DNA of 64,000 nt, taken from JAITWN01 sp050486285 (GTDB lineage: Bacteria > Pseudomonadota > Gammaproteobacteria > SZUA-140). The translations under genes were made by a program, and so were the position numbers. The stretch spans positions 62,001 to 126,000 of the forward strand of contig JBJHCZ010000001.1 in assembly GCA_050486285.1 (NCBI GenBank), in the 5' to 3' direction. Each line of letters begins with the position of its first letter. Within the stretch, counting starts at the first letter, position 1. The notes beneath the pieces were generated by a model. The model searched no databases. It had not been told where the DNA came from and worked only from the letters and a program-made list of their open reading frames with translations. Below, one piece after another: positions 41,100 through 50,054 of this stretch.

Positions 41100-41915
41100 T
41101 CAGAACAGGTACATCAGCGAGGCGTGGAAGCGGCGGGCTTCCCATTCCTTGCCGTCGAGCTGCAGGCCCATCTTGGCGATCGCGTTGTTCGTGATCGGGG
41201 CGTAGATGCCCGGCATGACGTTCCAGTGGCTCTTCTCGAAGCTGCCCTCGAACTCGATACCGGCGGCAATACCTTCCGGGTTCGGCGAGATCGGCATGCG
41301 GAAGGCCCAGCGCCATTCCTGGGCGCTCTTATAGCCGTCCCCTTCGTCTTCCATCACGTTGATGAGGTTTGCGGTGAGCATTGCGTGTTCCCACAGCTCG
41401 CGCTGCAGGATCAGCTCGAACTCATAACCGAGCTTGTCGGCGCCGAGCGCCTTCTTGGCCTGCTTGAACGGGATCTCGACGGTGGTCGCGAAACCGATGT
41501 TGACCAGGTCGGTGACTTTCGGCAGCGCGAACTGGAGGTTGATCGCCGCGGCCTCGAGCATCGGCGCGGAGCCGAGGATATCGGTGCGATCCGCGGCCTC
41601 GGGATCGAGACCATCGACATAGTCATCCTCGAGATAGTTGCGCCCGAACTTGGCGAAATGGGTATGGACATCAACCATCAACCAGTCGGTGACGCCATAT
41701 GAAATACCGGGCGTGAATTCCCAGCGGTCCCAACCCGGGTCGTTGGTGTCGTCCGCCTTGTGGTCGTAAAGCAGGTAGGCGATGCCCTGGCCCTTTTCGG
41801 CGAGCGTGTAACTCGTGGTATCGATATATTCCAGCGCATGGTGCGCGCCGGCCTGTGGCAGATATACGACTCCAGTGGCGAGCATCGCCATGGCAAGAGC
41901 TTTACGAATGCGCAT
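41100..41915 (-). CDS. Predicted outer-membrane beta-barrel protein
   Basis: A 271-residue protein with a signal peptide (MRIRKALAMAMLATGVVYL, cut near PQAGA-HH) and repeated amphipathic beta strands (WEFTPGISYGVTDWLMVDVH, INLQFALPK, EFELILQRELW, FHASLMYLF). The C-terminal phenylalanine after alternating hydrophobics is the usual outer-membrane assembly signal. The mature chain begins HHALEY, a possible metal site next to the DUF4198 partner. A strong promoter lies at 41984-42012. No precise family is recognised. Confidence 0.72.
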   Translation of the reverse strand: MRIRKALAMAMLATGVVYLPQAGAHHALEYIDTTSYTLAEKGQGIAYLLYDHKADDTNDPGWDRWEFTPGISYGVTDWLMVDVHTHFAKFGRNYLEDDYVDGLDPEAADRTDILGSAPMLEAAAINLQFALPKVTDLVNIGFATTVEIPFKQAKKALGADKLGYEFELILQRELWEHAMLTANLINVMEDEGDGYKSAQEWRWAFRMPISPNPEGIAAGIEFEGSFEKSHWNVMPGIYAPITNNAIAKMGLQLDGKEWEARRFHASLMYLF

Positions 41916-41983
41916 TGTGCATGACCCCCGGCGGTTGGTGGATAGCGGTTGTATTAAAAAGACATATCACGTAAGACGGCTGC

Positions 41984-42012
41984 ACTATAGGGCCGATATC
42001 ATACCCTGTCAA
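41984..42012 (-). promoter_or_regulatory. Strong sigma70-type promoter for the outer-membrane/DUF4198 genes
   Basis: On the minus strand TTGACA (plus 42007-42012) and TATAGT (plus 41984-41989) are separated by exactly 17 bases, a near-consensus promoter. It points toward the outer-membrane protein gene starting at 41915, leaving a leader of about 60 bases. Confidence 0.75.
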
Positions 42013-42025
42013 TTGTTGCGGGTAA

Positions 42026-43258
42026 TTACGGGCTAATCGCAGAAATTGCGTAAATCCGGCCCTGGAGGTAGTCGGTCACATACAGGCGGCCCGCCCCATC
42101 CTCGCCGAAGCTCGAGATCCTGAGGCCGCTGTCGAGCAACAGGGCGGGTTCGACCGCGCCGTCCGGCCGGACGTGGAACCCGTGGATGCGCCCGCTGCAG
42201 TAGTCGCCATAGAGGTACACGCCGCGCAGGTCCGGATAGTCGTCGCCGCGATAGACATACCCGCCGGTCACCGCGCAATCGCTGGTCCCGCTGATCGGAT
42301 ACTCGGCGACCGGCAGCGTCAGACCGGTCCGGTCGCAGTCGGTGACGGCCGGTGGAAAGCAGTGCATTCCTTCCATGATGTTCCAGCCGTAGTTCTCGCC
42401 GCCACCGCTCGCGGCCGGCTGGAAGTTGATCTCCTCGTAACGATTCTGGCCGACGTCGGCAATGTACAGATCGCCGGTCTCGCGATCGAACGAGAAGCGC
42501 CACGGATTGCGCAGGCCGTAGGCCCAGATTTCATCCCTGCCGGTCTGCGGGCCGGCGAAGGGATTGTCCGGCGGGATGCCGTAGGGAACCGCGCCGCCCT
42601 CGACATCGATGCGCAGCAGCTTGCCGAGCAGGGTGTTCAGGTTCTGCCCGTTGCCGTCCGGGTCGCCACCGCCGCCGCCGTCGCCGAGCGCGATGTACAG
42701 ATAGCCGTCCGGACCGAACGCGATCTGCCCGCCGTTGTGATTGGTGAACTGCGCCGGTTGCGGGACGTGCAGCACGATCGTCTCCGCGGACGGGTCGGCA
42801 ATGCCATCGACGACGGGGATGCGCGAGATGATTGAATCGCCGGCATTGAAGCCGTCACCGGCGACCGTCGTGTAGTGGACATAAAAGTGACCATCGATGT
42901 CCGAATAATCGGGCGGGAAGGCAAGGCCGAGCAGTCCGCGTTCTGAGGCGTTCGAGAGTACGAGGCCGGTCAGATCGACAAAAGGCTGCACCAGTACCTC
43001 GCCATCATCGATGACCCGGACGGTCCCGCTTTGTTCGACGACGAACAGTCGTCCGCTGCCGTCGCCGGCATGGACGATGCCGACAGGCTGGGTGAACGTG
43101 AAGTCGAGATCCCGCGCGACCACGGCCAGGGCCGGCAGCTCGCCGTTCGGCGGCGCCGGCACCAGCCCGTTGCCGTCATAACGATCGCAAGCGCCCGTCA
43201 TCAGGGCCGCGACCAGCAGGGCGGGAAGGACGAGCGGGCTTGCGTGACGTCGCTGCAT
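42026..43258 (-). CDS. PQQ-dependent sugar dehydrogenase-type beta-propeller protein
   Basis: A 410-residue exported protein of the soluble glucose/sorbosone dehydrogenase (GSDH) family. The N-terminus carries a signal peptide with a possible lipobox ending MTGAC. The propeller shows FTFTQPVGIVHAGDGSGRLF, VEQSGTVRVID, ERGLLGLAFPPDY, NHNGGQIAFGPDGYLYIALG, GLRNPWRFSFDRETGDLYIA, GENYGWNIMEG and GGYVYRG. The NHNGG histidine and the GLRNPWR arginine belong to the PQQ and catalytic site. Substrate is unknown. ATG 43258 is chosen for the signal peptide. Confidence 0.88.
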   Translation of the reverse strand: MQRRHASPLVLPALLVAALMTGACDRYDGNGLVPAPPNGELPALAVVARDLDFTFTQPVGIVHAGDGSGRLFVVEQSGTVRVIDDGEVLVQPFVDLTGLVLSNASERGLLGLAFPPDYSDIDGHFYVHYTTVAGDGFNAGDSIISRIPVVDGIADPSAETIVLHVPQPAQFTNHNGGQIAFGPDGYLYIALGDGGGGGDPDGNGQNLNTLLGKLLRIDVEGGAVPYGIPPDNPFAGPQTGRDEIWAYGLRNPWRFSFDRETGDLYIADVGQNRYEEINFQPAASGGGENYGWNIMEGMHCFPPAVTDCDRTGLTLPVAEYPISGTSDCAVTGGYVYRGDDYPDLRGVYLYGDYCSGRIHGFHVRPDGAVEPALLLDSGLRISSFGEDGAGRLYVTDYLQGRIYAISAISP

Positions 43259-43284
43259 GCGGGACTCCGCGCGTGACGGACAAG

Positions 43285-44286
43285 TCACTCTATCGTACCA
43301 CCGTCGCAGATCGCCGTGACCGCCTTCGCATGATCGACCTCGCGCCCCGACGGCAGTGGCGCGGCCGGATCGCGCAGCCAGGCGGCGATATCGTCGAGCA
43401 CGGGCCGCGCGCCGAGCTGGCGCGTCAGCATGTGGAATCCGTCCGGATAATAGGCCATGCGCAGGCCGCGGCCGTCGATCCCGGTGCGGCGGAGCAGCGC
43501 GCAGACCGCCGGTGGCGGGATGATGTCGTCCTCGCCGCCATAGAGGATCAGCGCGGGAGCGGGCAGTGCGGCGCTGTCGGCGAGCGCATCATCCATCAGC
43601 GAAGTGAGACCGTGGAGAGTGTCGGCGCGCGCGTCCTTCAGTACCAGCGGGTCGGCGCGCAGTTGCGCCATCACCGCGGGATCGTCGGTCGGTCGGATCT
43701 CGATGAAGCGCTGCGCGAAGCGGCCGCTGAAGCTCACGCCCGGGAACAGTGTTCGGCCCAGCCACAGCGCGCTGCGCTGAAACCACGGCATCGTCTCGCG
43801 GGCCCACACCGCCGGCGCGATCAGCACGACGCCGTCGACCGGCGGCGCCTCGCGGATCAACGCGCGTATCGCGACCGCGCCGCCCATGCTCTTGCCGACG
43901 AGATACAGCGGCCGGTCGGGATAACGGGCGCGCAGGCGTTCCACGACCAGCGCGGCGTCGGCGGCGAGGCGATCGCCGCCGACCCAGCGGCCGCGATCCG
44001 CGGTCGCGCCGAAACCGCGCTGGTCGTGGGCATAGACCGCGATGTCCTCGGCGACCAGGCGCATCGCCAGGGTTTCCATGCTGCCGCCGTGGTCATTGAA
44101 GCCATGCAGCGCAATCACGACGATGCCCGGGGCGTCGGGTCCCCAGCGCCGCAGCGGCAGGCGATAGCCGTCCTCGGCGAGGATCGCGTCACCGTTCCAG
44201 CCGGGCGCTTCGGTCTCGCTGCCGGAGCCGTCGGCGCGCGGGAGCGCGCAGGCCATCAGCAGCAGCGGCAGCATGATCGGCGTCAT
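43285..44286 (-). CDS. Alpha/beta-hydrolase lipoprotein (monoacylglycerol lipase-like)
   Basis: A 333-residue hydrolase. The N-terminus MTPIMLPLLLMAC is a short lipoprotein signal with lipobox LMAC. The catalytic domain has VIALHGFNDHGGSME, YAHDQRGFG, the nucleophile elbow VGKSMGGAVA (GxSxG), YGGEDDIIPP (Asp) and YPDGFHML (His), as in monoacylglycerol lipases and lysophospholipases. It would sit in the outer or inner membrane facing the periplasm. ATG 44286 gives the best lipoprotein signal. It is 26 bases upstream of the sugar dehydrogenase gene. Confidence 0.87.
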   Translation of the reverse strand: MTPIMLPLLLMACALPRADGSGSETEAPGWNGDAILAEDGYRLPLRRWGPDAPGIVVIALHGFNDHGGSMETLAMRLVAEDIAVYAHDQRGFGATADRGRWVGGDRLAADAALVVERLRARYPDRPLYLVGKSMGGAVAIRALIREAPPVDGVVLIAPAVWARETMPWFQRSALWLGRTLFPGVSFSGRFAQRFIEIRPTDDPAVMAQLRADPLVLKDARADTLHGLTSLMDDALADSAALPAPALILYGGEDDIIPPPAVCALLRRTGIDGRGLRMAYYPDGFHMLTRQLGARPVLDDIAAWLRDPAAPLPSGREVDHAKAVTAICDGGTIE

Positions 44287-44446
44287 GGCCGCGCGAATTA
44301 AAGTCACCGCGGCCAAGGGTCGATTGTCTTTTGCGACAGTTTCATGATGATATGTCCGCGGAAATGCTCGCCTCGCGGCCGATCAGGGACTTGATGATGA
44401 CAGTGTACAACGATGTCATGCGCGCCTGCCGCGCCGGGGCGACTCG

Positions 44447-46171
44447 ATGAAGGCGGGGATGCCGCCGGCGCCGGTTCGCTGGCTGCTGCGGGTCGTCGAG
44501 CATCGCGGTCTGCCATGGCTCTATGGCGGCGTGATCGTCGCGGTGTTCATCCCCGCGATCCTGCTCGGCGGCTATGCCTGGCAACAACTCGGCAAGGAGA
44601 TGACCGCGAAGGCCCTCGAACGCCGCGAGGCGGTCGCGGAACTGTCGGCGCTGACGCTGAAGGAACGCCTCGACCGTCTCGTCGATGTCGGCATCTCGCT
44701 GGCGACGCGCGTGCAGTTCCGCAACCTGATCGGCCGCGGCGAGTGGGATGAGGCGATCGCGATCCTCGAGGATGTCCCCGAGATGCTCCCGTATATCGAG
44801 CGCCTGTTCATTGCCGACCCGGCCGGCACGCTGATGGCCGACCAGCCGGCGCTGCCCGGCGTGCGCGGCGTCGACTTCTCTCACCGCGACTGGTACCGGG
44901 GCGTGAGCGACGGCTGGCGACCCTATGTCTCGGTCGCGTACCAGCGGCTGGCGGAACCCCGCTACAACGTCATCGCGGTCGCCATCCCGATCATGCGTCC
45001 CGCCGGCGAGATACTCGGCTTGCTGGTGCTGCAGGTCCGCCTCGAGACGCTGCTCGACTGGACGCGCGAGATCGATGTCGGCAAGGGCGGCTTCATCTAT
45101 GTCGTCGATCAGCGCGGTGGCCTCATCGCCCATCCGGGATTCGGCGCCAACGGCGAACTGCGCGATATGTCCTCGACGCTGATCGTGCAGCGGGCATTGC
45201 GCGCGGAGGCCGGCATCATGATCGGTCTCGATCCCGAAAGCGGGGAAGACGTCGTGACCGCGATCGAGCCGGTGGAAGGCTATGACTGGACGGTGCTGGT
45301 CCAGCAACCCTATCGCGATGCCTTTGAACTGCGTGACACGGCGCTGACCGGCGTCCTCGTGGTCTACGCCGTGATCCTGGTCGTCGCCGCGCTGGTCGCC
45401 TGGCTGATCGCCGCGATGCTCCATGCGCTGTTCGTCGCCCGCGGCCAGCTCGCGCGGCAGGCGGGGGAACTGGCCGCGGTCAACAAGGAACTCGAGGCCT
45501 TTTCGTACTCGGTCTCCCATGACCTGCGCGCGCCGTTGCGCGCGGTCGACGGCTTTGCACAGGCCACGATCGAGGACTTCGGGCCGCAATTGCCTGACAA
45601 GGCGCGCGGATATCTCGAGCGGGTCAGCGACGGCGCCCGCCGCATGGGCCAGTTGATCGATGACCTGCTTGCATTCTCCCGCCTGAGCCGCGCCCCGCTG
45701 AACCGCAAGCGCGTCGACATGGAGGCGCTGGTTCGTGATGCGCTGGAGGAGTTGGCGCCGCTGCGGTCGGGACGCAACGTCGACCTCCGCGTCGGCCCAC
45801 TGCCGGGCTGCGAGGGCGATCCGACCCTGTTGCGCCAGGTCTGGATCAACCTGCTGTCGAACGCGCTGAAATATACGCGGGGCCAGGACCCGGCGATCAT
45901 CGAGATCGGCGCGACGCGGGAAGGGGGAGACACGGCCTGGTTTGTGCGCGACAATGGAACCGGATTCGACATGCGCTACGTCCATAAATTGTTCGGCGTG
46001 TTCCAGCGCCTGCACCGCGCGGAAGAATTCGAGGGGACGGGCGTCGGACTCGCGATCGTCCAGCGCGTCGTCCATCGTCACGGCGGCCAGGTCCGGGCCG
46101 TGGGTGAGCCGGGTAAAGGCGCGACCTTCACCTTCACGACAGCCGGAGGGCAGGCATATGACCACGACTGA
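44447..46171 (+). CDS. Membrane sensor histidine kinase with dCache-like domain
   Basis: A 574-residue sensor. Transmembrane helices lie at about 27-46 and 301-323; between them is a periplasmic Cache-type domain with DFSHRDWYRGV, YNVIAVAIPIM and FIYVVDQRGGLIAHP, which usually bind small ligands. There follow a HisKA domain with phospho-acceptor H358 in SYSVSHDLRAPLR and a HATPase domain (NLLSNALKYT, VRDNGTGFD, GTGVGLAIVQRV, GKGATFTF). It resembles phytochrome-like kinases paired with Rcp1-type regulators. Its stop overlaps the response regulator gene by 14 bases. Confidence 0.93.
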   Translation: MKAGMPPAPVRWLLRVVEHRGLPWLYGGVIVAVFIPAILLGGYAWQQLGKEMTAKALERREAVAELSALTLKERLDRLVDVGISLATRVQFRNLIGRGEWDEAIAILEDVPEMLPYIERLFIADPAGTLMADQPALPGVRGVDFSHRDWYRGVSDGWRPYVSVAYQRLAEPRYNVIAVAIPIMRPAGEILGLLVLQVRLETLLDWTREIDVGKGGFIYVVDQRGGLIAHPGFGANGELRDMSSTLIVQRALRAEAGIMIGLDPESGEDVVTAIEPVEGYDWTVLVQQPYRDAFELRDTALTGVLVVYAVILVVAALVAWLIAAMLHALFVARGQLARQAGELAAVNKELEAFSYSVSHDLRAPLRAVDGFAQATIEDFGPQLPDKARGYLERVSDGARRMGQLIDDLLAFSRLSRAPLNRKRVDMEALVRDALEELAPLRSGRNVDLRVGPLPGCEGDPTLLRQVWINLLSNALKYTRGQDPAIIEIGATREGGDTAWFVRDNGTGFDMRYVHKLFGVFQRLHRAEEFEGTGVGLAIVQRVVHRHGGQVRAVGEPGKGATFTFTTAGGQAYDHD

Positions 46172-46604
46172 TGCGATCGAAATCCTGCTGGTCGAGGATA
46201 ATCCCGAGGATCTCGAGCTGACGATGCGCGCGCTGAACAATGCGCGCCTGACCAACCGGATCCAGATCGCCCGCGACGGCGTCGAGGCGCTGGATTTCAT
46301 TTTCTGCGAGGGCGAGTTCGCGACCCGCAATATCGAGGACGCGCCGAAGGTCGTCCTGCTCGATCTCAAACTGCCGAAGGTCGATGGGCTCGAGGTGCTC
46401 AAGCGCATCAAGGCCGACCCGCGCACGCGCGGGATCCCGGTCGTCATGCTGACCTCGTCGCGCGAGCAGAACGACATCGTCGAGAGCTATCATCTCGGGG
46501 TCAACAGCTATATCGTCAAGCCGGTCAATTTCGAGCGCTTTGCGAAGGCGGTACAGGACCTCGGCGTCTACTGGCTGCTGCTGAACCAGCCGCTGCACAA
46601 GTAG
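46158..46604 (+). CDS. Single-domain response regulator (Rcp1-like)
   Basis: A 148-residue receiver with no DNA-binding output. The acidic pocket is ILLVEDNPEDLE, the phospho-acceptor is D69 in VVLLDLKLPKVDG, and MLTSSREQND and NSYIVKPVNFE supply the Thr/Ser and Lys. The long insertion (ARDGVEALDFIFCEGEF) is typical of Rcp1-type regulators paired with phytochrome-like or Cache kinases. The start overlaps the kinase gene. It would act through a protein partner. Confidence 0.93.
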   Translation: MTTTDAIEILLVEDNPEDLELTMRALNNARLTNRIQIARDGVEALDFIFCEGEFATRNIEDAPKVVLLDLKLPKVDGLEVLKRIKADPRTRGIPVVMLTSSREQNDIVESYHLGVNSYIVKPVNFERFAKAVQDLGVYWLLLNQPLHK

Positions 46605-46656
46605 CCTTCGCGCGTGAGTTGACAGTCCGCGGCGCGCGCGGTACAAGTTTCAAACC

Positions 46657-47910
46657 GTGATCGAGCAAGCACGCATCCCTGCAGTGACCCGCGGCGTCCC
46701 GACGGCGCTGGCGCTGTGCCTGCTGCCGCTGATCATCGCCGCCTGCAGCAAGGCCGGCAGCAACAACGAGGACGATCTCCTGCTGCCGCCGGTCGCCACC
46801 TTCACGATCGGCGGCACCCTGTCCGGGTTGGCCGCCGGCGAGACCGTCGAGCTGCAACTCGACCATGATTACAGCGTCCTCGAGTTCGACGACAGCGATA
46901 TCCTCAGGCCGACGCCGCGCAGCGAGTCGGTGATCCTCGACGACACCCGCAATGGCCAGTTCTGGTCCTTCGACACGACGCTTCCCGCCGGCGCGAACTG
47001 GCGTGTCCGCGTCGGCGGGGCCACGCCGCGCGGCCAGGTCTGCGCGATCAGCGATCGCGAAGGCGTGATGCCGGCCGGCGACCTCGTCGACATCGATGTC
47101 GATTGCAGCGCGGCGCAGATCGGCCAGCCGGCACTGAACGACAGCGGCATAGACTGGTGTTCGGACCTGCTGCATCGGTTCCCGAACGGCAGCCCGCTAC
47201 AGAAACAACAGGGTTGCGATGATGCCGTCGCGGACGGTTATCCGGGCCAGGACGGCGTGGTCGGCCGCGACGCGATCGCGCGCCAGGACGCGATCGACGC
47301 GACCAATGTCCTCGGCAAGACCGGCGCCGGCGAGGCCGGCTTCGACTTCACGAAGATTTCCAATGCCGGCGATCCGCTGCCGGCCGGCGCCGCCCTCGGC
47401 GCGGCGGCAGGCGAGTGGGCCTGTACCCTCGATCACGTCACCGGTCTCGTCTGGGAGATCAAGGTCAATGATCCCGCGCACCTGCGCCATCGCGGCTGGA
47501 AATATACCTGGTTCGATGCCAGCGGCGTCAACGATGGCGGCAGCGCCGGCAAGGCGGACGGCGGCGCCTGCCTCGACACCGGACGCTGCGATACCGAAAA
47601 ATTCGTCGCCGACGTCAATGCCGCGGCCCTGTGCGGCTTCGGTGACTGGCGCCTGCCGACGCGCGAGGAACTGCGTTCGATCATGCATTACGGGCACCCG
47701 GCGCCGGCGGTCGATCCTGCGTATTTCCCCGATACGGTCATGCTCGACTTCTTCTGGACGCGTTCGCCGTATGCCGGCGATCCCGCGGTGGCCGGCGACA
47801 TCGGCTTTCGCAACGCGGCGTGGACGTTCTCCGCTGACGGTCGTTCGGGTTTCGCGTACAAGACGACGCCGCTGCGCGTGAGGCTGGTGCGGGGAGAGGG
47901 AGGTTCCTGA
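46657..47910 (+). CDS. DUF1566-domain lipoprotein
   Basis: A 417-residue protein with a lipoprotein signal (ALALCLLPLIIAAC, lipobox IAAC). After a low-complexity and beta-rich N-terminal part (TFTIGGTLSGLAAGETVELQ), the C-terminal about 180 residues form a DUF1566 (Lcl-type) domain: DHVTGLVWEIKV, WFDASGVNDGG, FGDWRLPTREELRSIM and the closing FAYKTTPLRVRLVRG. The family is thought to be a C-type-lectin-like surface fold of unknown ligand. GTG 46657 is the likely start. It is translated into the next gene. Confidence 0.85.
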   Translation: MIEQARIPAVTRGVPTALALCLLPLIIAACSKAGSNNEDDLLLPPVATFTIGGTLSGLAAGETVELQLDHDYSVLEFDDSDILRPTPRSESVILDDTRNGQFWSFDTTLPAGANWRVRVGGATPRGQVCAISDREGVMPAGDLVDIDVDCSAAQIGQPALNDSGIDWCSDLLHRFPNGSPLQKQQGCDDAVADGYPGQDGVVGRDAIARQDAIDATNVLGKTGAGEAGFDFTKISNAGDPLPAGAALGAAAGEWACTLDHVTGLVWEIKVNDPAHLRHRGWKYTWFDASGVNDGGSAGKADGGACLDTGRCDTEKFVADVNAAALCGFGDWRLPTREELRSIMHYGHPAPAVDPAYFPDTVMLDFFWTRSPYAGDPAVAGDIGFRNAAWTFSADGRSGFAYKTTPLRVRLVRGEGGS

Positions 47911-48506
47911 TGCGCATGGCCAGGATGACAGGCTTGCCGATTCTCCTGGCGCTCATTTTCGCCGCGGCGCCGGTGACTGCCGACAGTTGTCTCGGCAGCG
48001 GCAATCCGGCGATCGTCTGGACGACGCCCGAAACGCTGTTCACCGACAACGGCAATGGCACGTTGATCGATACACGGACCGGCCTGATGTGGCTGCGCTG
48101 TCCGCTCGGCCAGACCTGGACCGGTACCGCCTGCGACGGCGAGCCCGATTATCGGAGTTGGCAGGAGGCCCTGCAGGCTGCCGACGGCGCCATCTTCGCC
48201 GGTTTCGGCGACTGGCGGTTGCCGAACATCAAGGAGCTGGCCAGCATCGTCGAGCAACACTGCCGCTTGCCGGCCCAGAACGCCAGCTTGTTCCCTGCGC
48301 GACCGGACGAGTTGGTGACGGTCCAGCCGGAGGATAAGGACGAGCCCCGAATACCCGAGGCCTATCTGTTCTGGACCGCCTCGCCGTTCGCGCTGAACGC
48401 GAATTACGCCTGGGTCATCGACTTCCGCAACGGCGTCGATACGATCAAGACCAAGGGTAGCGCGCAGCGGGTGCGCCTGGTCCGTTCCGTGGTCATTGTC
48501 CCCTGA
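47910..48506 (+). CDS. DUF1566-domain exported protein
   Basis: A 198-residue smaller relative of the preceding protein. It has a signal peptide (MTGLPILLALIFAAAPVTA) and one DUF1566 domain (NGTLIDTRTGLMWLRCPLG, GDWRLPNIKELASIVE, YLFWTASPF, QRVRLVRS). ATG 47910 overlaps the previous stop (TGATG), so the two are made together and may form a surface complex. Function is unknown. Confidence 0.85.
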   Translation: MRMARMTGLPILLALIFAAAPVTADSCLGSGNPAIVWTTPETLFTDNGNGTLIDTRTGLMWLRCPLGQTWTGTACDGEPDYRSWQEALQAADGAIFAGFGDWRLPNIKELASIVEQHCRLPAQNASLFPARPDELVTVQPEDKDEPRIPEAYLFWTASPFALNANYAWVIDFRNGVDTIKTKGSAQRVRLVRSVVIVP

Positions 48507-48735
48507 ACCCGGCCCGATCCGGGCATTCCGGCGCCGGATGCGTTACAATATGCCCCGCCCGTAACGCCAAGACCGCTGCGTTGTCACTTCAAGGCGCTGT
48601 TTCTTCCTGGTAATCCCGGCTTTCGATCCGGACTGGATCCGGACTGGCCCCACAGGCGGGCGGCGGGGCGCGTGTGCGCGCCGGCGGGCAGGATCATCCA
48701 TATAAAATAACTGAGCAAGACAGCAGAGAAATAAC

Positions 48736-49362
48736 ATGAAAGAACATACGCATTACCATGATTTCCGTCCCCATCCCTGGCACGGTATGCCCGTGGGCCC
48801 GAACGCGCCGCGGCTGGTCTACGCGTTCATCGAGATCACGCCGTTCGACTTCGTCAAGTACGAGCTCGACAAGGAGACCGGATTCATGATGGTCGATCGC
48901 CCGCAGCTGACCTCGTCGCTGCCGCCGACACTGTACGGCTTCATCCCGCGCACCTATTGCGGCGACGAGGTCGCGAAACTGATGCCGGGTGCGCAGGCCG
49001 GCGACTTCGATCCGCTCGATATCTGCGTGCTCAGCGAACGGCCGATCACGCGCGGCGACCTGCTGATGAAGGTCAATGTCGTCGGCGGGCTGCCGATGCT
49101 CGATAACGGCGAGGCCGACGACAAGATCATCGGCGTGCTGCAGGGCGACGGCCTGTGGAGCGCCGTCGAGGACATCCACGAGGTCCCGTTGGCGCTGATC
49201 AACCGCCTGCGGCATTACTTCAGCTTCTACAAATCGAAGCCCGGCGAGCCGGCGCACACGACGGTCGGCGAACCCTACGGCCGCGCCCATGCGGAAAAGG
49301 TCATTCGCGCGGCAATGCGGGATTACCTCACCGAGTTCGGCGATCACGAACTGCCGAAATAA
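48736..49362 (+). CDS. ppa: Inorganic pyrophosphatase (family I)
   Basis: A 208-residue soluble enzyme that hydrolyses pyrophosphate from biosynthesis. The metal-binding acidic cluster is in DFDPLDICVL, preceded by the LYGFIPRTYCGDEV block, and followed by VVGGLPMLDNGEADDKIIGV, all typical of the family I fold. The N-terminus is slightly longer and histidine-rich (KEHTHYHDFRPHPW) than in E. coli. A 229-base gap precedes it, with a TATAAAATAA stretch near 48702 that could be a -10 element and no gene that I can see. Confidence 0.9.
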   Translation: MKEHTHYHDFRPHPWHGMPVGPNAPRLVYAFIEITPFDFVKYELDKETGFMMVDRPQLTSSLPPTLYGFIPRTYCGDEVAKLMPGAQAGDFDPLDICVLSERPITRGDLLMKVNVVGGLPMLDNGEADDKIIGVLQGDGLWSAVEDIHEVPLALINRLRHYFSFYKSKPGEPAHTTVGEPYGRAHAEKVIRAAMRDYLTEFGDHELPK

Positions 49363-49410
49363 CGGGTATCATCGTCAGCGGAACGTCTTCCCCGGCAAAG
49401 GAGGGGCGCG

Positions 49411-49851
49411 ATGCCGCAAATACCGTGGTACGTGGCCGCGCTTGGCGCGGCGGTGATGTGGGGGCTGCATTACCCGTTGATCGCCCATGCGCTGAAGCAT
49501 GTGTCGATTCCGACCGTGCTGGCCCTGTCGCTATTGCCGGTATTCCTGCTGGCGCCGTTTTTCTACCGTCCCGTTCTCAACGACATGCATGTGCTCGCGG
49601 GGCTCGACTGGGCCTCGCGGGGCATGATCCTCGTGCTCGCGCTGACCAGTCTGTGCGGCACGGTGTTTCTGCTGTTTGCGATCAGCGGCAAGAACGCAAC
49701 GCTCGCGGCGCTGATCGAGATCTCCTATCCGGTCTTCGTCGCGCTGTTCGCGTGGCTGTTGTTTCGCGAGATCCATGTCACCGCGAATGTCCTGGCGGGC
49801 GCCGCGCTGGTGTTCGCCGGCGTCACGATGATCATCCTCGCCAGCCGCTGA
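49411..49851 (+). CDS. Small EamA/DMT-type membrane transporter
   Basis: A 146-residue protein with four hydrophobic helices, half the size of two-domain EamA transporters. WYVAALGAAVMWGLHYPLIA begins the first helix, and LAALIEISYPVFVALFAWLL with AGAALVFAGVTMIIL closes it, as in 5-TM/4-TM drug/metabolite transporters. Such half-size proteins act as dimers. Substrate is unknown. Its stop codon lies inside the left arm of the 209-bp palindrome. Confidence 0.82.
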   Translation: MPQIPWYVAALGAAVMWGLHYPLIAHALKHVSIPTVLALSLLPVFLLAPFFYRPVLNDMHVLAGLDWASRGMILVLALTSLCGTVFLLFAISGKNATLAALIEISYPVFVALFAWLLFREIHVTANVLAGAALVFAGVTMIILASR

Positions 49852-50054
49852 GCCGCCCCGTCTTGCGTGCGCGGACCGATATTCGTGGATCCGGGCCTTG
49901 TCCGACCGGGTTCTTTTCAGGACCGCCGTGAACCCATCCCTGGGGGCTGCCGCCGGGACATCCTGTCCCGGAGGCTCCTGAAAAGAACCCGGTCGGACAA
50001 GACCCTTCTGATAGTGCGTGCTGTCCGCGCACGCAAGACGGGGGCGGCTCAGCG
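49846..50054. repeat. 209-bp nested palindrome (MITE/REP-like) between convergent genes
   Basis: Outer arms 49846-49875 and 50024-50054 match over 30 bases with one extra C on the right side. Inner arms 49897-49922 and 49976-50001 match over 26 bases, and an innermost 8-bp stem lies at 49953-49971. No coding frame is inside. The outer arms contain the stop codons of both flanking genes (49849-49851 plus, 50049-50051 minus). The RNA on either strand would fold into one long hairpin, so it can end transcription in both directions; the nested structure also fits a small non-autonomous mobile repeat. Confidence 0.75.

Noticed and set aside
48507..48735. RNA gene or riboswitch upstream of ppa
   Set aside because: The 229-base gap has short GC hairpins and an AT-rich -10-like stretch, but no conserved riboswitch or tRNA pattern that I can recognise.
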